A stretch of 64,000 nucleotides of DNA from Pelagerythrobacter marensis (GTDB taxonomy: Bacteria > Pseudomonadota > Alphaproteobacteria > Sphingomonadales > Sphingomonadaceae): assembly GCF_001028625.1 (NCBI RefSeq), contig NZ_CP011805.1:1773501-1837500 (forward strand), read 5' to 3'. How positions within the stretch are numbered: position 1 is the first letter of the stretch; every line of letters starts with the position of its first letter. This document shows, in pieces, positions 45,280 to 54,555 of this stretch. The notes under the pieces are model-generated. The model worked only from the letters and a program-made list of their open reading frames with translations. It searched no databases and was not told where the DNA came from. The position numbers and the translations under genes were made by a program.

Positions 45280-46698
45280 TTGAACGCACAGCGGATCGGG
45301 CTGGCTTTGGGGGCTGCGGCACTGGCGGGGAGCGTGTTCGTTCCCTTGCCCGGCGGAATGCCGCGCGAGGCGATGATCGTCGCCGGGCTGGTCGTGCTGA
45401 TGGCGGCCTGGTGGATGACAGAGGCGATCCCGCTGACCGCGACCGCGCTGATGCCCTTCGTCGTTCTGCCGCTGGCCGGGATCATGACCGCCAAGGATGC
45501 GGCCAGCGCCTATTACGAACCGATCCTGTTCCTCCTGCTGGGCGGGGCCTTCATCGCTCTGGCGATCGAACGCACCGGCCTGCACCGGCGGCTGAGCCTG
45601 GCGATCCTGAAAAGCGTGGGCGGCAGCGGCACGGGCGGTTCGGCGCGGCTGCTGCTGGCCTTCATGGTCAGCGCGGCGCTGCTGTCCATGCTGATATCGA
45701 ACACCTCGACCGCGCTGATCATGATGCCGATGGCGCTGGCAGTGCTGGCCGGCGGCGGCCTGCCCGCCGAAGACAGCGAAGGGCTGGCCGGCGCGCTGCC
45801 GATGGGGATTGCCTTTGCCGCCAGCATCGGCGGGCTCGGCACGATCGTGGGGTCGCCGACCAACGGGATCGCGGTCGCGCTGATCGACACGATGACGGGG
45901 ACGCGGATCACCTTCGCGCAGTGGATGCTCTATGGCGTGCCGGTCGTCCTGCTGGGCGTGCCGCTGGCCGCGTGGATCGTCGGCCGGGTGCAGAAAGTGG
46001 CCGATCATCCGTTCGACATTGCCGCCGCGCGCGCCGCGATCGACGATCGCGCGCCCTGGACCACGGCGGAAAAGCGGCTGGTCCCGATCATCGCAATCAC
46101 CTTCCTGCTGTGGCTGACGCAACTGCTGGTCGCGCCCCTGCTGCCGCCGGGATCGTGGACCGACGGGACCATCGCGATCATCGCCGCGCTGGTACTGTTC
46201 GTCCTGCCCGACGGGACCGGGCGGCCGATGCTGGTATGGAAGGAAGCGGACCGCGCGCCCTGGGGCGTCATCATGATGTTCGGCGGCGGGCTGGCGCTGG
46301 CGGCGGGGATGCAGGCATCGGGCCTCGCCGACTGGCTGGGCCAGGCACTGCTGCCGCTGGAGGCGCTGCCGCTGATCGTGATCGCGCTGGCCATCGTCGC
46401 GCTGGTCGTGCTGGTGACCGAATTCGCCAGCAATGTCGCCACCGCGAGCGCGATCGTCCCGGTCGTCGCCAGCCTGGTGGTCGCGCTGGGGGCCGATCCG
46501 ATCCTGCTGGCCATGCCCGCCGCACTGGCGGCAAGCTGGGGCTTCATGCTGCCCGCCGGCACCGGCCCCAATGCGATTGCCTGGTCCACCGGGCACATCC
46601 GCATCACCCGCATGGTCGGCGCCGGCGTGCTGCTCGACCTTGCCGGGATCTTCCTGATCGTCGCCTGCGTATGGGGCATGGCCGCCATCGTCGGCTGA
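45280..46698 (+). CDS. DASS-family (SLC13) anion:sodium symporter
   Basis: 472 residues from a TTG at 45280, with GGAG 6 nt upstream; no better start precedes the first helix. About eleven to twelve membrane segments. The two DASS signature loops are present: MLISNTSTALIMMPMAL (first SNT motif) and LVTEFASNVATASAIVPV (second). Family members carry dicarboxylates, citrate or sulfate with Na+. The gene is monocistronic as far as visible. The substrate is not predictable from sequence, though C4-dicarboxylates are most common. Confidence 0.9.
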   Translation: MNAQRIGLALGAAALAGSVFVPLPGGMPREAMIVAGLVVLMAAWWMTEAIPLTATALMPFVVLPLAGIMTAKDAASAYYEPILFLLLGGAFIALAIERTGLHRRLSLAILKSVGGSGTGGSARLLLAFMVSAALLSMLISNTSTALIMMPMALAVLAGGGLPAEDSEGLAGALPMGIAFAASIGGLGTIVGSPTNGIAVALIDTMTGTRITFAQWMLYGVPVVLLGVPLAAWIVGRVQKVADHPFDIAAARAAIDDRAPWTTAEKRLVPIIAITFLLWLTQLLVAPLLPPGSWTDGTIAIIAALVLFVLPDGTGRPMLVWKEADRAPWGVIMMFGGGLALAAGMQASGLADWLGQALLPLEALPLIVIALAIVALVVLVTEFASNVATASAIVPVVASLVVALGADPILLAMPAALAASWGFMLPAGTGPNAIAWSTGHIRITRMVGAGVLLDLAGIFLIVACVWGMAAIVG

Positions 46699-46823
46699 CC
46701 CCCGCGTGCGCGAGTGAGTTGAAACCGCGCAGGTGCGGCGGTATTCGCGGCGATGTTATCGGCATCGGGCGGAGATGCGTTCCTGCGGAGGTTAGGAACG
46801 GGCGCCGCGCGGTCGCCATTTCA

Positions 46824-46858
46824 GCTCCTGCCTTCCTGGGAGCGTGACGCAAGGAAGG
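46824..46858 (+). promoter_or_regulatory. Pseudoknot that masks the ribosome site of the PLP-enzyme gene
   Basis: Stem GCTCC (46824-46828) pairs with GGAGC (46839-46843). The loop sequence CCTTCCT (46831-46837) is perfectly complementary to AGGAAGG (46852-46858), which is the Shine-Dalgarno of the ATG at 46867. This H-type pseudoknot layout resembles small SAM-binding riboswitches that cover a ribosome site in alphaproteobacteria. The core sequence does not clearly match any class I know, so ligand binding is speculative. Confidence 0.4.
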
Positions 46859-46866
46859 ACATTCCC

Positions 46867-48186
46867 ATGCCCGACGCAATCGATTCGACCGACAAGCCCA
46901 CCCCGCGCCGCAACCCGAAGCCGGAACCGACGCGGATCGACGGCCGCCAGCTCAAACCCAGCACGCTGATGATGGGCCACGGTTACGATCCCGTATTGTC
47001 CGAGGGCTCGCTGAAGCCGCCAATCTTCCTCACCAGCACGTTCGCCTTCGAAAGCGCGGCCGCGGGCAAGCGCCATTTCGAAGGGATCACCGGCCTGCGC
47101 CCCGGCGGCGCGGAAGGGCTGGTCTATTCGCGCTTCAACGGCCCCAATCAGGAAATCCTGGAGGACCGGCTGGCGATCTGGGACGGGGCGGAAGATGCCC
47201 TGTCGTTCTCCAGCGGGATGACGGCGATCTGCATCCTCATGCTCGCCTATGTCTCCGCCGGCGACGTGATCGTCCATTCCGGCCCGCTCTATGCCGCGAG
47301 CGAGGGCTTCGTGGCGAAAGTCCTCTCGCGCTTCGGCGTGACCTATATCGACTTCCCCGCCGGCGCGACGCGGGAGGAGCTGGACGACGTGCTCGCCCGC
47401 GCCAAGGCCCGGGCCGATGAACAGGGCGGCAAGGTGGCGATGATCTACCTCGAAAGCCCCGGCAACCCGACCAATGCCCTGGTCGATATCGAGGCGGTGC
47501 GCGATGCGCGCGATGCCGCGCTGGACGGCGACGTGACGCCGATCGCGATCGACAACACGTTCCTCGGCCCGCTGTGGCAGCGCCCGCTGGACAACGGGGC
47601 GGACATCGTCGCCTATTCGCTGACCAAGTACGTCGGCGGTCATTCCGATCTCGTCGCCGGCAGCGTGGCCGGGGCGAAGCGCTGGATGGACCCGGTCCGC
47701 GCCCTGCGCAACACGATGGGCGGGATCGCCGATCCCAACACCGCGTGGATGCTGCTCCGCTCGCTGGAAACGGTCGAGCTGCGGATGCAGCGCGCGGGCG
47801 AGAACGCGGCGAAAGTCTGCGAATTCCTGGCCCAGCATCCGAAAGTCGTCGGCCTCGGCTATCTCGGCATGATCAAGGACGCGCGGCAGAAAGACATCTA
47901 CCAGCGCCACTGCTTCGGCGCGGGGTCGACCTTCTCGCTGTTCATCGAAGGGGGCGAGGCCGAATGCTTCCGCTTCCTCGACGCGCTGAAAGTCGCCAAG
48001 CTGGCGGTCAGCCTGGGCGGGACCGAAACGCTTGCCAGCCACCCGGCTTCGATGACGCACCTCTCGGTGCCCGAAGGGCGTCGGGCGGAACTGGGCATTT
48101 CGGACAATCTCGTGCGCATTTCCATCGGGATCGAGGATGCGGACGACCTGATCCGCGACTTCGATCAGGCGCTGGAAGCCGTCTGA
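46867..48186 (+). CDS. Cystathionine gamma-synthase family PLP enzyme
   Basis: 439 residues from the ATG at 46867 (AAGGAAGGA upstream). Cys/Met metabolism PLP fold: YSRFNGPNQEILEDRLAIWD near the N-terminus, SSGMTAI phosphate-binding region, PLP-contact Asp in IAIDNTFLGP, and the Schiff-base lysine K254 in YSLTKYVGGHSDL. The N-terminal extension (about 30 residues, charged) is unusual. Members interconvert homoserine esters, cystathionine, homocysteine or methionine; which reaction is used here is unknown. The stop overlaps the next gene by 1 nt. Confidence 0.88.
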   Translation: MPDAIDSTDKPTPRRNPKPEPTRIDGRQLKPSTLMMGHGYDPVLSEGSLKPPIFLTSTFAFESAAAGKRHFEGITGLRPGGAEGLVYSRFNGPNQEILEDRLAIWDGAEDALSFSSGMTAICILMLAYVSAGDVIVHSGPLYAASEGFVAKVLSRFGVTYIDFPAGATREELDDVLARAKARADEQGGKVAMIYLESPGNPTNALVDIEAVRDARDAALDGDVTPIAIDNTFLGPLWQRPLDNGADIVAYSLTKYVGGHSDLVAGSVAGAKRWMDPVRALRNTMGGIADPNTAWMLLRSLETVELRMQRAGENAAKVCEFLAQHPKVVGLGYLGMIKDARQKDIYQRHCFGAGSTFSLFIEGGEAECFRFLDALKVAKLAVSLGGTETLASHPASMTHLSVPEGRRAELGISDNLVRISIGIEDADDLIRDFDQALEAV

Positions 48187-49073
48187 TGATCCAGGTCGGT
48201 TTTCTCGCCTGTGCCGACACCCTGCCGGGCGACGGGCCGCGGCGCGGCGACGCGTTCGAGCATGATCTCGAAGTCGCGGCGCTGCGCCCGGCCCTCGCCG
48301 CGCGGGGGATGGAACTGGTGGAAATCGACTGGCGCGCGCCCATTGACGGGTTCGCCGCGCTCGACGCGGTCCTGCTAGGCACGCCGTGGGATTACCAGGA
48401 CCGGGCCGACGAATTCGTCGCCCGGCTGGAAGATCTGGAGGCGCGCGGCGTGGCGGTCCACAACCCGCCCGCCGCGGTCCGCTGGAACCTCGACAAGTGG
48501 TACTTGCGCGAGCTGGGCGATGCGGGCGCGACGATCGTGCCGACCGCCTGGGAAGACAACCCCGGCCGGGCCGAAGTGGCCGCGGCAATGGACGCCTTCG
48601 CCACCGACCGGGTGGTGGTGAAGCGGCGGATCGGCGCGGGCGGGCTGGGCCAGCACAGCTTCACCCGCGACACCCTGCCCGAAGATGGCTGGACGATGGG
48701 CCGGGCGGCGATGATCCAGCCGTTCCTGCCCGCCATCGTGGAGGAAGGCGAATTCACGCTGGTCTTCGTGGACGGCGCGTTCTCCCACGCGGTCAACAAG
48801 CGCGCGGCCAAGGGCGAATACCGCATCCAGTCGCTGTTCGGTGGCACCGAAGCGCCCTATTCACCCGGCGCACATGATCTTGCCCAGGCCGCCGAAGTCG
48901 TCGCCGCCCTGCCCTTCGACGACCTGCTCTATACCCGCGTGGACATGGTCCGCCTGCCATCGGGCGAACTGGCGGTGATGGAAGCGGAACTGATCGAACC
49001 TTTCCTCTATCCCCGGCAGAGCCCCGAATTCGGCGATCGCATGGCCACCGCACTGGCCGCGCGGCTGGGGTAG
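48186..49073 (+). CDS. ATP-grasp domain protein
   Basis: 295 residues from the ATG at 48186, overlapping the preceding stop (TGATG). An N-terminal domain with LLGTPWDYQDRADEFVARLE is followed by an ATP-grasp core: DRVVVKRRIGAGGLGQH (glycine-rich nucleotide lid), PFLPAIVEEGEFTLVFVDGA and a C-terminal metal site LAVMEAELIEPFLYP. It resembles RimK/glutathione-synthetase-type ligases that join carboxylates to amines. Tight coupling to a PLP amino-acid enzyme suggests that it uses that product or the same amino acid as substrate. Confidence 0.82.
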   Translation: MIQVGFLACADTLPGDGPRRGDAFEHDLEVAALRPALAARGMELVEIDWRAPIDGFAALDAVLLGTPWDYQDRADEFVARLEDLEARGVAVHNPPAAVRWNLDKWYLRELGDAGATIVPTAWEDNPGRAEVAAAMDAFATDRVVVKRRIGAGGLGQHSFTRDTLPEDGWTMGRAAMIQPFLPAIVEEGEFTLVFVDGAFSHAVNKRAAKGEYRIQSLFGGTEAPYSPGAHDLAQAAEVVAALPFDDLLYTRVDMVRLPSGELAVMEAELIEPFLYPRQSPEFGDRMATALAARLG

Positions 49074-49125
49074 ACTGGTCGCTGGGCCGGGTGCGCGACA
49101 GCGCGGCGGGCAGCCCGGCGCATGC

Positions 49126-49668
49126 CTAGCCTTTCCACTCGCGGCGTTCTTCCGCCTTGCGCAGCACTTCGTAGGCGAGTTGCAGGGCCTGGAAGCGCTT
49201 GGCCGCTTCGGCATCGCCGGGTTTCACGTCGGGATGCACTTCCTTGGCGCGGTTGCGGTAGGCTTTCTTGATCGCGGGAAAATCGGCGTCCGTTTCCAGG
49301 CCCAGCACATCGAGCGCGCGCATTTCGTCGGCGGAGCGTGAACCGTCGCCGCTGCCGCCCCAGCCATAGTGCTGCGCTTCGGCATAACCGGCGTTTTCCG
49401 CCCGTTCCGCCTTCGCGCGCTCTTCCTTCTCCAGCTTGTCCAGGCCTTCGAAATAGTCCCACCGGGAATTGTATTCGGCGGCATGGCGCTGGCAGAAATA
49501 CCACCGGTCGGGGCTGTTCGGTGCCTTGGGCGCGGGGCAATCGCCCGGCTCCTCGCACCCATGCCGGTCGCACAGGCGCACCGTGGTTGCATCGCGCGCG
49601 GAACCATAGCCGCGCCAGCGCGGAAAACCCCAGTCGAGAGAGCGGCGTGCGCGGCTCAAACCGCGCAC
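49126..49668 (-). CDS. J-domain protein with N-terminal Cys/His motif
   Basis: 180 residues starting at a GTG (49668). A J domain occupies the C-terminal third, with HPD at 145-147 (YRNRAKEVHPDVKPGDAEAA). The N-terminal region has a CxxxxC/C/CxxH pattern (C33, C38, C44, C59, H62 within CDRHGCEEPGDC and WYFCQRH), which could bind zinc. J-domain proteins stimulate DnaK ATPase. This architecture, with J domain last, occurs in a DnaJ-like molecular chaperone family of alphaproteobacteria. Confidence 0.87.
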   Translation of the reverse strand: MRGLSRARRSLDWGFPRWRGYGSARDATTVRLCDRHGCEEPGDCPAPKAPNSPDRWYFCQRHAAEYNSRWDYFEGLDKLEKEERAKAERAENAGYAEAQHYGWGGSGDGSRSADEMRALDVLGLETDADFPAIKKAYRNRAKEVHPDVKPGDAEAAKRFQALQLAYEVLRKAEERREWKG

Positions 49669-49829
49669 CCGGATGACGTTTGTCGAATGATCATTGTGGT
49701 CAGTCTAGGCATCGTTGCGCCCGGTGGGAAGCGCAGGCAGGCCAGCCATGCAAAAAATGCTGCGCCGCAACATGGCGTTCATAATAGCTGCGCTATAGGC
49801 CGCGGCAGAACAACGATGGATTTGTGTGA

Positions 49830-49976
49830 ATGAGCCGGCAACTGACATTTTCCGCCACGGTGAGCGTTCTTGTCATGGCGCTGTTCGTGATCGCATCCGG
49901 GTTCGAACCGGCAGTCAACCCCGCCGTGGACGGATCGGCGCCCTTCCCCTTCGCGGTTCAGATCGGCCTGAACTGA
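49830..49976 (+). CDS. Small single-pass membrane or secreted protein (48 residues)
   Basis: The ATG at 49830 opens a 48-codon frame with a hydrophobic segment (SVLVMALFVIASG, about 11-24) and a short polar C-terminal part ending in VQIGLN. It fills an otherwise empty space between divergent J-domain and convergent pal genes and is followed by a strong hairpin. No family is recognised. It could be a signal-anchored microprotein. Codon usage is compatible with coding. Confidence 0.45.
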   Translation: MSRQLTFSATVSVLVMALFVIASGFEPAVNPAVDGSAPFPFAVQIGLN

Positions 49977-49998
49977 GCGAACCTGAACTGAACGAAAC

Positions 49999-50027
49999 GG
50001 CCGCGCCCGCCTGTGCGGGGCGCGGCC
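49999..50027. terminator. GC-rich hairpin between convergent genes
   Basis: GGCCGCGCCC and GGGCGCGGCC form a perfect 10-bp stem with a 9-nt loop, located between the stop of the small plus-strand gene and the stop of pal on the minus strand. It probably terminates both transcripts, although neither side has a long U run. Confidence 0.65.
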
Positions 50028-50037
50028 GGTCCGTGCT

Positions 50038-50550
50038 TCAGTTGACCACTACGCTGACCGCGCGGCGGTTCTGCGCCCATGCGCTCTCGTTCGAACCGAG
50101 GGCGACGGGGCGTTCCTTGCCGTAGGAAACCGTGCGGATGCGATTGGCGGCGAGGCCCAGGCTGACCAGATAGTTCTTGGCCGCATTCGCCCGGCGTTCG
50201 CCCAGCGCGAGGTTGTATTCGCGCGTACCGCGTTCGTCGGCATGGCCTTCGACGGTGATCGAGATATTCGGATACTGCGCAAGATACTGCGCCTGCGTCT
50301 GCAGGGCGGCCATGTCCGCGCTGTCGATATTGTACCGGTCCGTGTCGAAATAGATCACGTTCCGGCCATTCACCGCATTTTCGAAATGCGCCTGGGTGCC
50401 CAGAACGGGGCCGGTCGGCTGAGCCGGGCCGGTTGGCGCGCTGGTGGTGGGCGACGGTTCGGGCGGCAGCGATTCGGGCGGTTCCTTCTTGCAGGCCGCA
50501 AGCGCGGCGGTTCCGGCGAGAAGGGCGACGGTTGCAAATCGTAGTTTCAT
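50038..50550 (-). CDS. pal: Peptidoglycan-associated lipoprotein Pal
   Basis: 170 residues. Lipoprotein signal with LAAC lipobox (Cys20), a Pro/Thr-rich linker, then the OmpA-like peptidoglycan-binding domain (VIYFDTDRYNIDSADMAALQ; GHADERGTREYNLALGERRA; RIRTVSYGKERPVALGSNES). It anchors the outer membrane to the cell wall and binds TolB. It is the last gene of the tol cluster; no cpoB/ybgF follows. Confidence 0.96.
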   Translation of the reverse strand: MKLRFATVALLAGTAALAACKKEPPESLPPEPSPTTSAPTGPAQPTGPVLGTQAHFENAVNGRNVIYFDTDRYNIDSADMAALQTQAQYLAQYPNISITVEGHADERGTREYNLALGERRANAAKNYLVSLGLAANRIRTVSYGKERPVALGSNESAWAQNRRAVSVVVN

Positions 50551-50623
50551 CGAGGTTTCCTCATGCCAAGATTGGGTTGCGACCCCAACGACCCGAAAAA
50601 GGGTGACACATCAAAGAATGCAC

Positions 50624-52048
50624 TCAGGGGAGAATCGGTCCCCAGGCCGGGTCCGACGCATCCACCGGCGTCGGCAGTCTCCTTTCATTACGGCCGGTGA
50701 GGTCCACCTGCCAGAGCGACGTCTTGCCCGAACCGCGCTCGGTACGGAAGAACTGGATGATGCGGCCGTTCGGGCTCCATGTCGGTGCCTCGTCCTGCCA
50801 GCCGTTGGTCAGCGTGCGCAAGTTGCTCCCCTGCGGGCTCATCACCGCGATGTTGAAATCGCCGGCGATGCGGGTGAAGGCGATCTGGTCGCCGCGCGGG
50901 CTCCATTCCGGCGTCGCCGCGCGCCCGCCGAAGAAAGTCAGCCGCCGCTGGTTCGAACCGTCGGCATCCATGACGTAGATCTGCTGCGACCCCGAACGGT
51001 CGCTTTCGAACACGATCTTGCTGCCGTCGGGTGAATAGGACCCGCCGATGTCGATCCCCGGCGCACTGGTCAGTCGCACGCTCGGCCCCCCTTCGGCGGA
51101 TACGCGATAGATATCGGTATTGCCGGCAACCGCCATCGAATAGAGAATCCAGCGGCCATCGGGGCTCCACCGCGGGGCGATGGTCGGGTTGCTGTTTTCG
51201 GTCACCAGCGTCTGCCGCCCCGAACCGATGTCGTAAACGTAGATCCGCGGATTGCCGTCGACGTAGGAAAGATAGAGCAGCTTGCGGTAATCGGGCGAAT
51301 AGCGCGGCGTGAGCGCAGTGGAGCGCCCGGTCGTGATGAAGCGATGATTGGCCCCATCCGAATCCATGATTGCGAGCCGCTTCACCCGCTTATCCTTCGG
51401 CCCGGTTTCGGCGATATAGGCGATCCGGCTGTCGAAGAACGGATCTTCGCCCGAAAGGCGGGAATAGACGAGATCGGCGCACTTGTGCGCCGCGCGCCGC
51501 CAGTCCGCGGGCGGGACGACCCAGCCTTCGCGCACCAGCTCGCTCTTCAGCGCCATGTCATAGAGGTAGCAACCGACCACCAGCTTGCCGTCGCCCCGCG
51601 CCCGGACGTAGCCGTGCACCAGCATTTCCGCGCCGCGGCTGGACCAGGTGGACCAGTTGGGCGCGGTGATCTGCGCGAAAGTCGGCTGGGGCAGCGCATC
51701 CGGGCCGACCGGCTTGAACAGGCCGTTGTTCTTCAGATCGTTGAACACGATCCGCGCCAGTTCCTTGCCCAGCGCCGCCGTGCCCGACGAATTGGCCGGG
51801 GTGGGCGCGTCGCGATCGGTGGCGAAGCCTGGAATTGCGATGCCGAGATCCTGCCATTCGCTTTCGTCGGTGACGGTAAAGGTCAGGCCGCCATCTTCGG
51901 CCTGGGCCTGCTCTATCGTCTCGACCTCCCCGCCCGTGGGCACCGGCGTGCCGAGGTCGCTGGCCGAGGCGGTCGGCGGGGCTTCCTGCTGGGCCGCGGC
52001 CGGGGCGGTTACGAGGGCGAGCGTAAAGAGAGCTAGGATCGGTTTCAT
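50624..52048 (-). CDS. tolB: Tol-Pal system protein TolB
   Basis: 474 residues with a signal peptide (ALVTAPAAAQ), an N-terminal alpha/beta domain (GIAIPGFATDRDAPTPANSS; LARIVFNDLKNNGLFKPVGP) and a six-bladed WD40-like propeller with repeated SPDG/SPRGD motifs (RYSPDYRKLLYLSYVDG; RWSPDGRWILYSMAV). TolB is the periplasmic link between TolA and Pal. The start overlaps the tolA stop by 4 nt, and pal lies 73 bp downstream. Confidence 0.95.
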   Translation of the reverse strand: MKPILALFTLALVTAPAAAQQEAPPTASASDLGTPVPTGGEVETIEQAQAEDGGLTFTVTDESEWQDLGIAIPGFATDRDAPTPANSSGTAALGKELARIVFNDLKNNGLFKPVGPDALPQPTFAQITAPNWSTWSSRGAEMLVHGYVRARGDGKLVVGCYLYDMALKSELVREGWVVPPADWRRAAHKCADLVYSRLSGEDPFFDSRIAYIAETGPKDKRVKRLAIMDSDGANHRFITTGRSTALTPRYSPDYRKLLYLSYVDGNPRIYVYDIGSGRQTLVTENSNPTIAPRWSPDGRWILYSMAVAGNTDIYRVSAEGGPSVRLTSAPGIDIGGSYSPDGSKIVFESDRSGSQQIYVMDADGSNQRRLTFFGGRAATPEWSPRGDQIAFTRIAGDFNIAVMSPQGSNLRTLTNGWQDEAPTWSPNGRIIQFFRTERGSGKTSLWQVDLTGRNERRLPTPVDASDPAWGPILP

Positions 52049-52887
52049 CGCGAAAGGTTCCTGTCGAATCTGGCGCCGTCGATGGACTTCCAGGCGTTGT
52101 AATATTCGGGCGGCAGGTCGAACGGCGCCGCCAGCTGGACCGCGCGGATCGCACGTTCGGCGTGCAATGCCTTCTGCGGCCGGTTCGCGGCGGTTTCGCC
52201 CGACTGGCTGACAACGCGCGGGGTGCCGGCAAGGCTCCCGTCTTCGTTGAGGCGGAAGGAAAGAATGGTCACCAACTGGTCGGCATCCGCGCCCTGGGGG
52301 GCCGACCAGTGCGGCTTGATCTGGCGAATAATCGCCTGAACGATCGAAGCCTTCGCGCTGGCGCCGATCTGGCTGGCCGGGATGCGCGTTTCCTCGGTCG
52401 TGGTGCTCGATCCCGCGCCGCCCAGAAAATCGCTGCCGATCCGGGTGCCGCCGCTGCGCTGCGAGGCGCTGCGGTCGGGCTGCGCCTCGCGCCGGGGCGG
52501 TTCGCGGCGGGGTTGTTCACGGCGGGGCTGTTCACGGGCCGGTGTCGCCTCGCGCCGGGGCGCGGTGGTGGCGCGCGGGCGCGGCCGTTCCGCCGGTGCC
52601 GGACGGTCCACCTGGGGCGGAGACGGCAGTTCGATTGCCGGCGCCGCGACCGGGGCCGGGCTATCGCTCAACGTCGGGGCGATCGCCGCGCGGCTTTCCG
52701 CCACCGGATCGGGGGAAACCGCAACCGGCCCGACATCTTCGGCCAGGCTGACCGTCATCCGTTCGGGAATCGGCGGCGGGTCCGACGCGCGCGGCTGGAT
52801 CAGCAGCAGCACGACCAGTCCCACATGCAGCGCCACGGCAATGCCGAGGGCGATCCGTTCTTCGGAAGTCAGGGCGACGCTTGCCAT
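52045..52887 (-). CDS. tolA: Tol-Pal system protein TolA
   Basis: 280 residues: one N-terminal transmembrane helix (IALGIAVALHVGLVVLLLIQ), a low-complexity Pro/Arg/Glu-rich periplasmic stalk (repeated REQPRRE-type units, about 105-145) and a C-terminal globular domain (SIVQAIIRQIKPHWSAPQGA; ILSFRLNEDGSLAGTPRVVS). It transmits proton-motive force from TolQR to TolB/Pal. The stalk is Arg/Pro-rich rather than the long Ala/Lys helix of enteric TolA. Flanked by tolR and tolB. Confidence 0.9.
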   Translation of the reverse strand: MASVALTSEERIALGIAVALHVGLVVLLLIQPRASDPPPIPERMTVSLAEDVGPVAVSPDPVAESRAAIAPTLSDSPAPVAAPAIELPSPPQVDRPAPAERPRPRATTAPRREATPAREQPRREQPRREPPRREAQPDRSASQRSGGTRIGSDFLGGAGSSTTTEETRIPASQIGASAKASIVQAIIRQIKPHWSAPQGADADQLVTILSFRLNEDGSLAGTPRVVSQSGETAANRPQKALHAERAIRAVQLAAPFDLPPEYYNAWKSIDGARFDRNLSR

Positions 52888-52899
52888 CTCGTCTGCCAG

Positions 52900-53342
<443 letters not shown>

Positions 53343-53343
<1 letters not shown>

Positions 53344-54038
53344 TACAACCGCTCCAGTTCGCGGCTCAGGCTGGCGTGGAAACGATCGGCGAAGCGCTGC
53401 AGGCGCGCCTCGAACGCGTTCACGGCATGGCTGAAACGGTTATAGGCGATGACGGCGGGGATCGCGGCGAACAGGCCGATGGCGGTGGCGAACAGCGCCT
53501 CCGAAATGCCCGGCGCGACGACCGCGAGCGAGCTCGATTCCTGCGCGCCGATCTGGAAGAAGCTGTTCATGATGCCCCAGACGGTGCCGAACAGCCCGAC
53601 GAACGGCGCGACCGAACCGACCGTGGCAAGGAAGTTGAGGCGCGAAGCCAGTTCGTCCGCCTCTTCCGCCACCTGGCCTTCCATCGCCAGCGCCACGCGG
53701 TCGCGCAGGCCGTCGCGATCTTTCACCCCGCCCTTGGTCGACCGACGCCATTCGGACATGCCCGCCCCCGCGATCCGCGCGATCGGCACGTTGCGCTTGG
53801 CATGTTGCTGCATGAACCCGTCGAAATCGTCGGTGCGCCAGAAGTCCGCTTCGAACGCGGTTGCCCGGCGCCGCACGCCGCCCATCCGCATGGAGAACGA
53901 AACGATGATCATCCAGGTCCAGATGCTCGCCGCAATCAGGCCGACCATCACGAGCTGGACCACGATGTCGGCATCGAGAAACAGTTGCACCGGATCGAGC
54001 CGGTTCGGCGTTGCCGCCGCGAGTTGCGATAGGATCAT
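53343..54038 (-). CDS. tolQ: Tol-Pal system protein TolQ
   Basis: 231 residues with three membrane segments (DIVVQLVMVGLIAASIWTWM; VGSVAPFVGLFGTVWGIMNS; EALFATAIGLFAAIPAVIAY) and the TolQ/ExbB cytoplasmic loop. It lacks the large N-terminal ectodomain seen in the ExbB-type protein at 11557-13359. Overlaps ybgC by 4 nt and tolR by 1 nt. Confidence 0.95.
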
Positions 54039-54496
54039 TGCGGTTCTTCTTCACTGGAGAGGAGGGACTTGAAAGCTTCCTGCCACGCCTGGGGCTGGCG
54101 GCGCGGGCGCCCGTCGGGGGCGACGAAGCCGACCCTCAGGTCAGCTTCTGCCAGCAGTTCGTCGCCGCGCAGCGCACGCTGGTGCATTCGGCAGCTCGCG
54201 GCACGAAGCTGGGTGCAATAGGTTTCGATCACGATGTCGTCGTCGAGCCTGGCCGGGCGCAGATAGCGGATCGAAAGGTCGGCGACGGCATAGGCCCCCT
54301 CCCCCGCCTCGATCGCGGCGCGCTGATCGATCTCCAGCCGGCGCAGCAGATCGGACCGCGCGCGTTCGAACCAGCGCAGGTAATTGGCGTGATAGGCCAC
54401 CTGCGACAGATCGGTATCCTCGTAATAGACGCGCACGGCATAAAGGTGCCGGGTGCCGTCGATCAGGCCATCGGGAGGGGTCGGGCGCAACGTCAT
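54035..54496 (-). CDS. ybgC: Tol-Pal-associated acyl-CoA thioesterase YbgC
   Basis: 153 residues from the ATG at 54496. Hotdog-fold 4-hydroxybenzoyl-CoA-thioesterase type with the catalytic-region motif YYEDTDLSQVAYHANYLRWF (Asp about 27) and VADLSIRYLRPARLDDDI. YbgC acts on acyl-CoA or acyl-ACP and is commonly the first gene of tol operons, as here. Confidence 0.93.
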   Translation of the reverse strand: MTLRPTPPDGLIDGTRHLYAVRVYYEDTDLSQVAYHANYLRWFERARSDLLRRLEIDQRAAIEAGEGAYAVADLSIRYLRPARLDDDIVIETYCTQLRAASCRMHQRALRGDELLAEADLRVGFVAPDGRPRRQPQAWQEAFKSLLSSEEEPQ

Positions 54497-54555
54497 CGTC
54501 GCGCGCGCCTTAGCGGATCGCGGACTCGCCAAGCAAACGAAACTGTCAGCCGTGG

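Noticed and set aside
46824..46858. Calling the pseudoknot a known SAM-II or SAM/SAH riboswitch
   Set aside because: Architecture is similar but the conserved core sequences of those classes are not clearly present, so it is reported only as a candidate structure.
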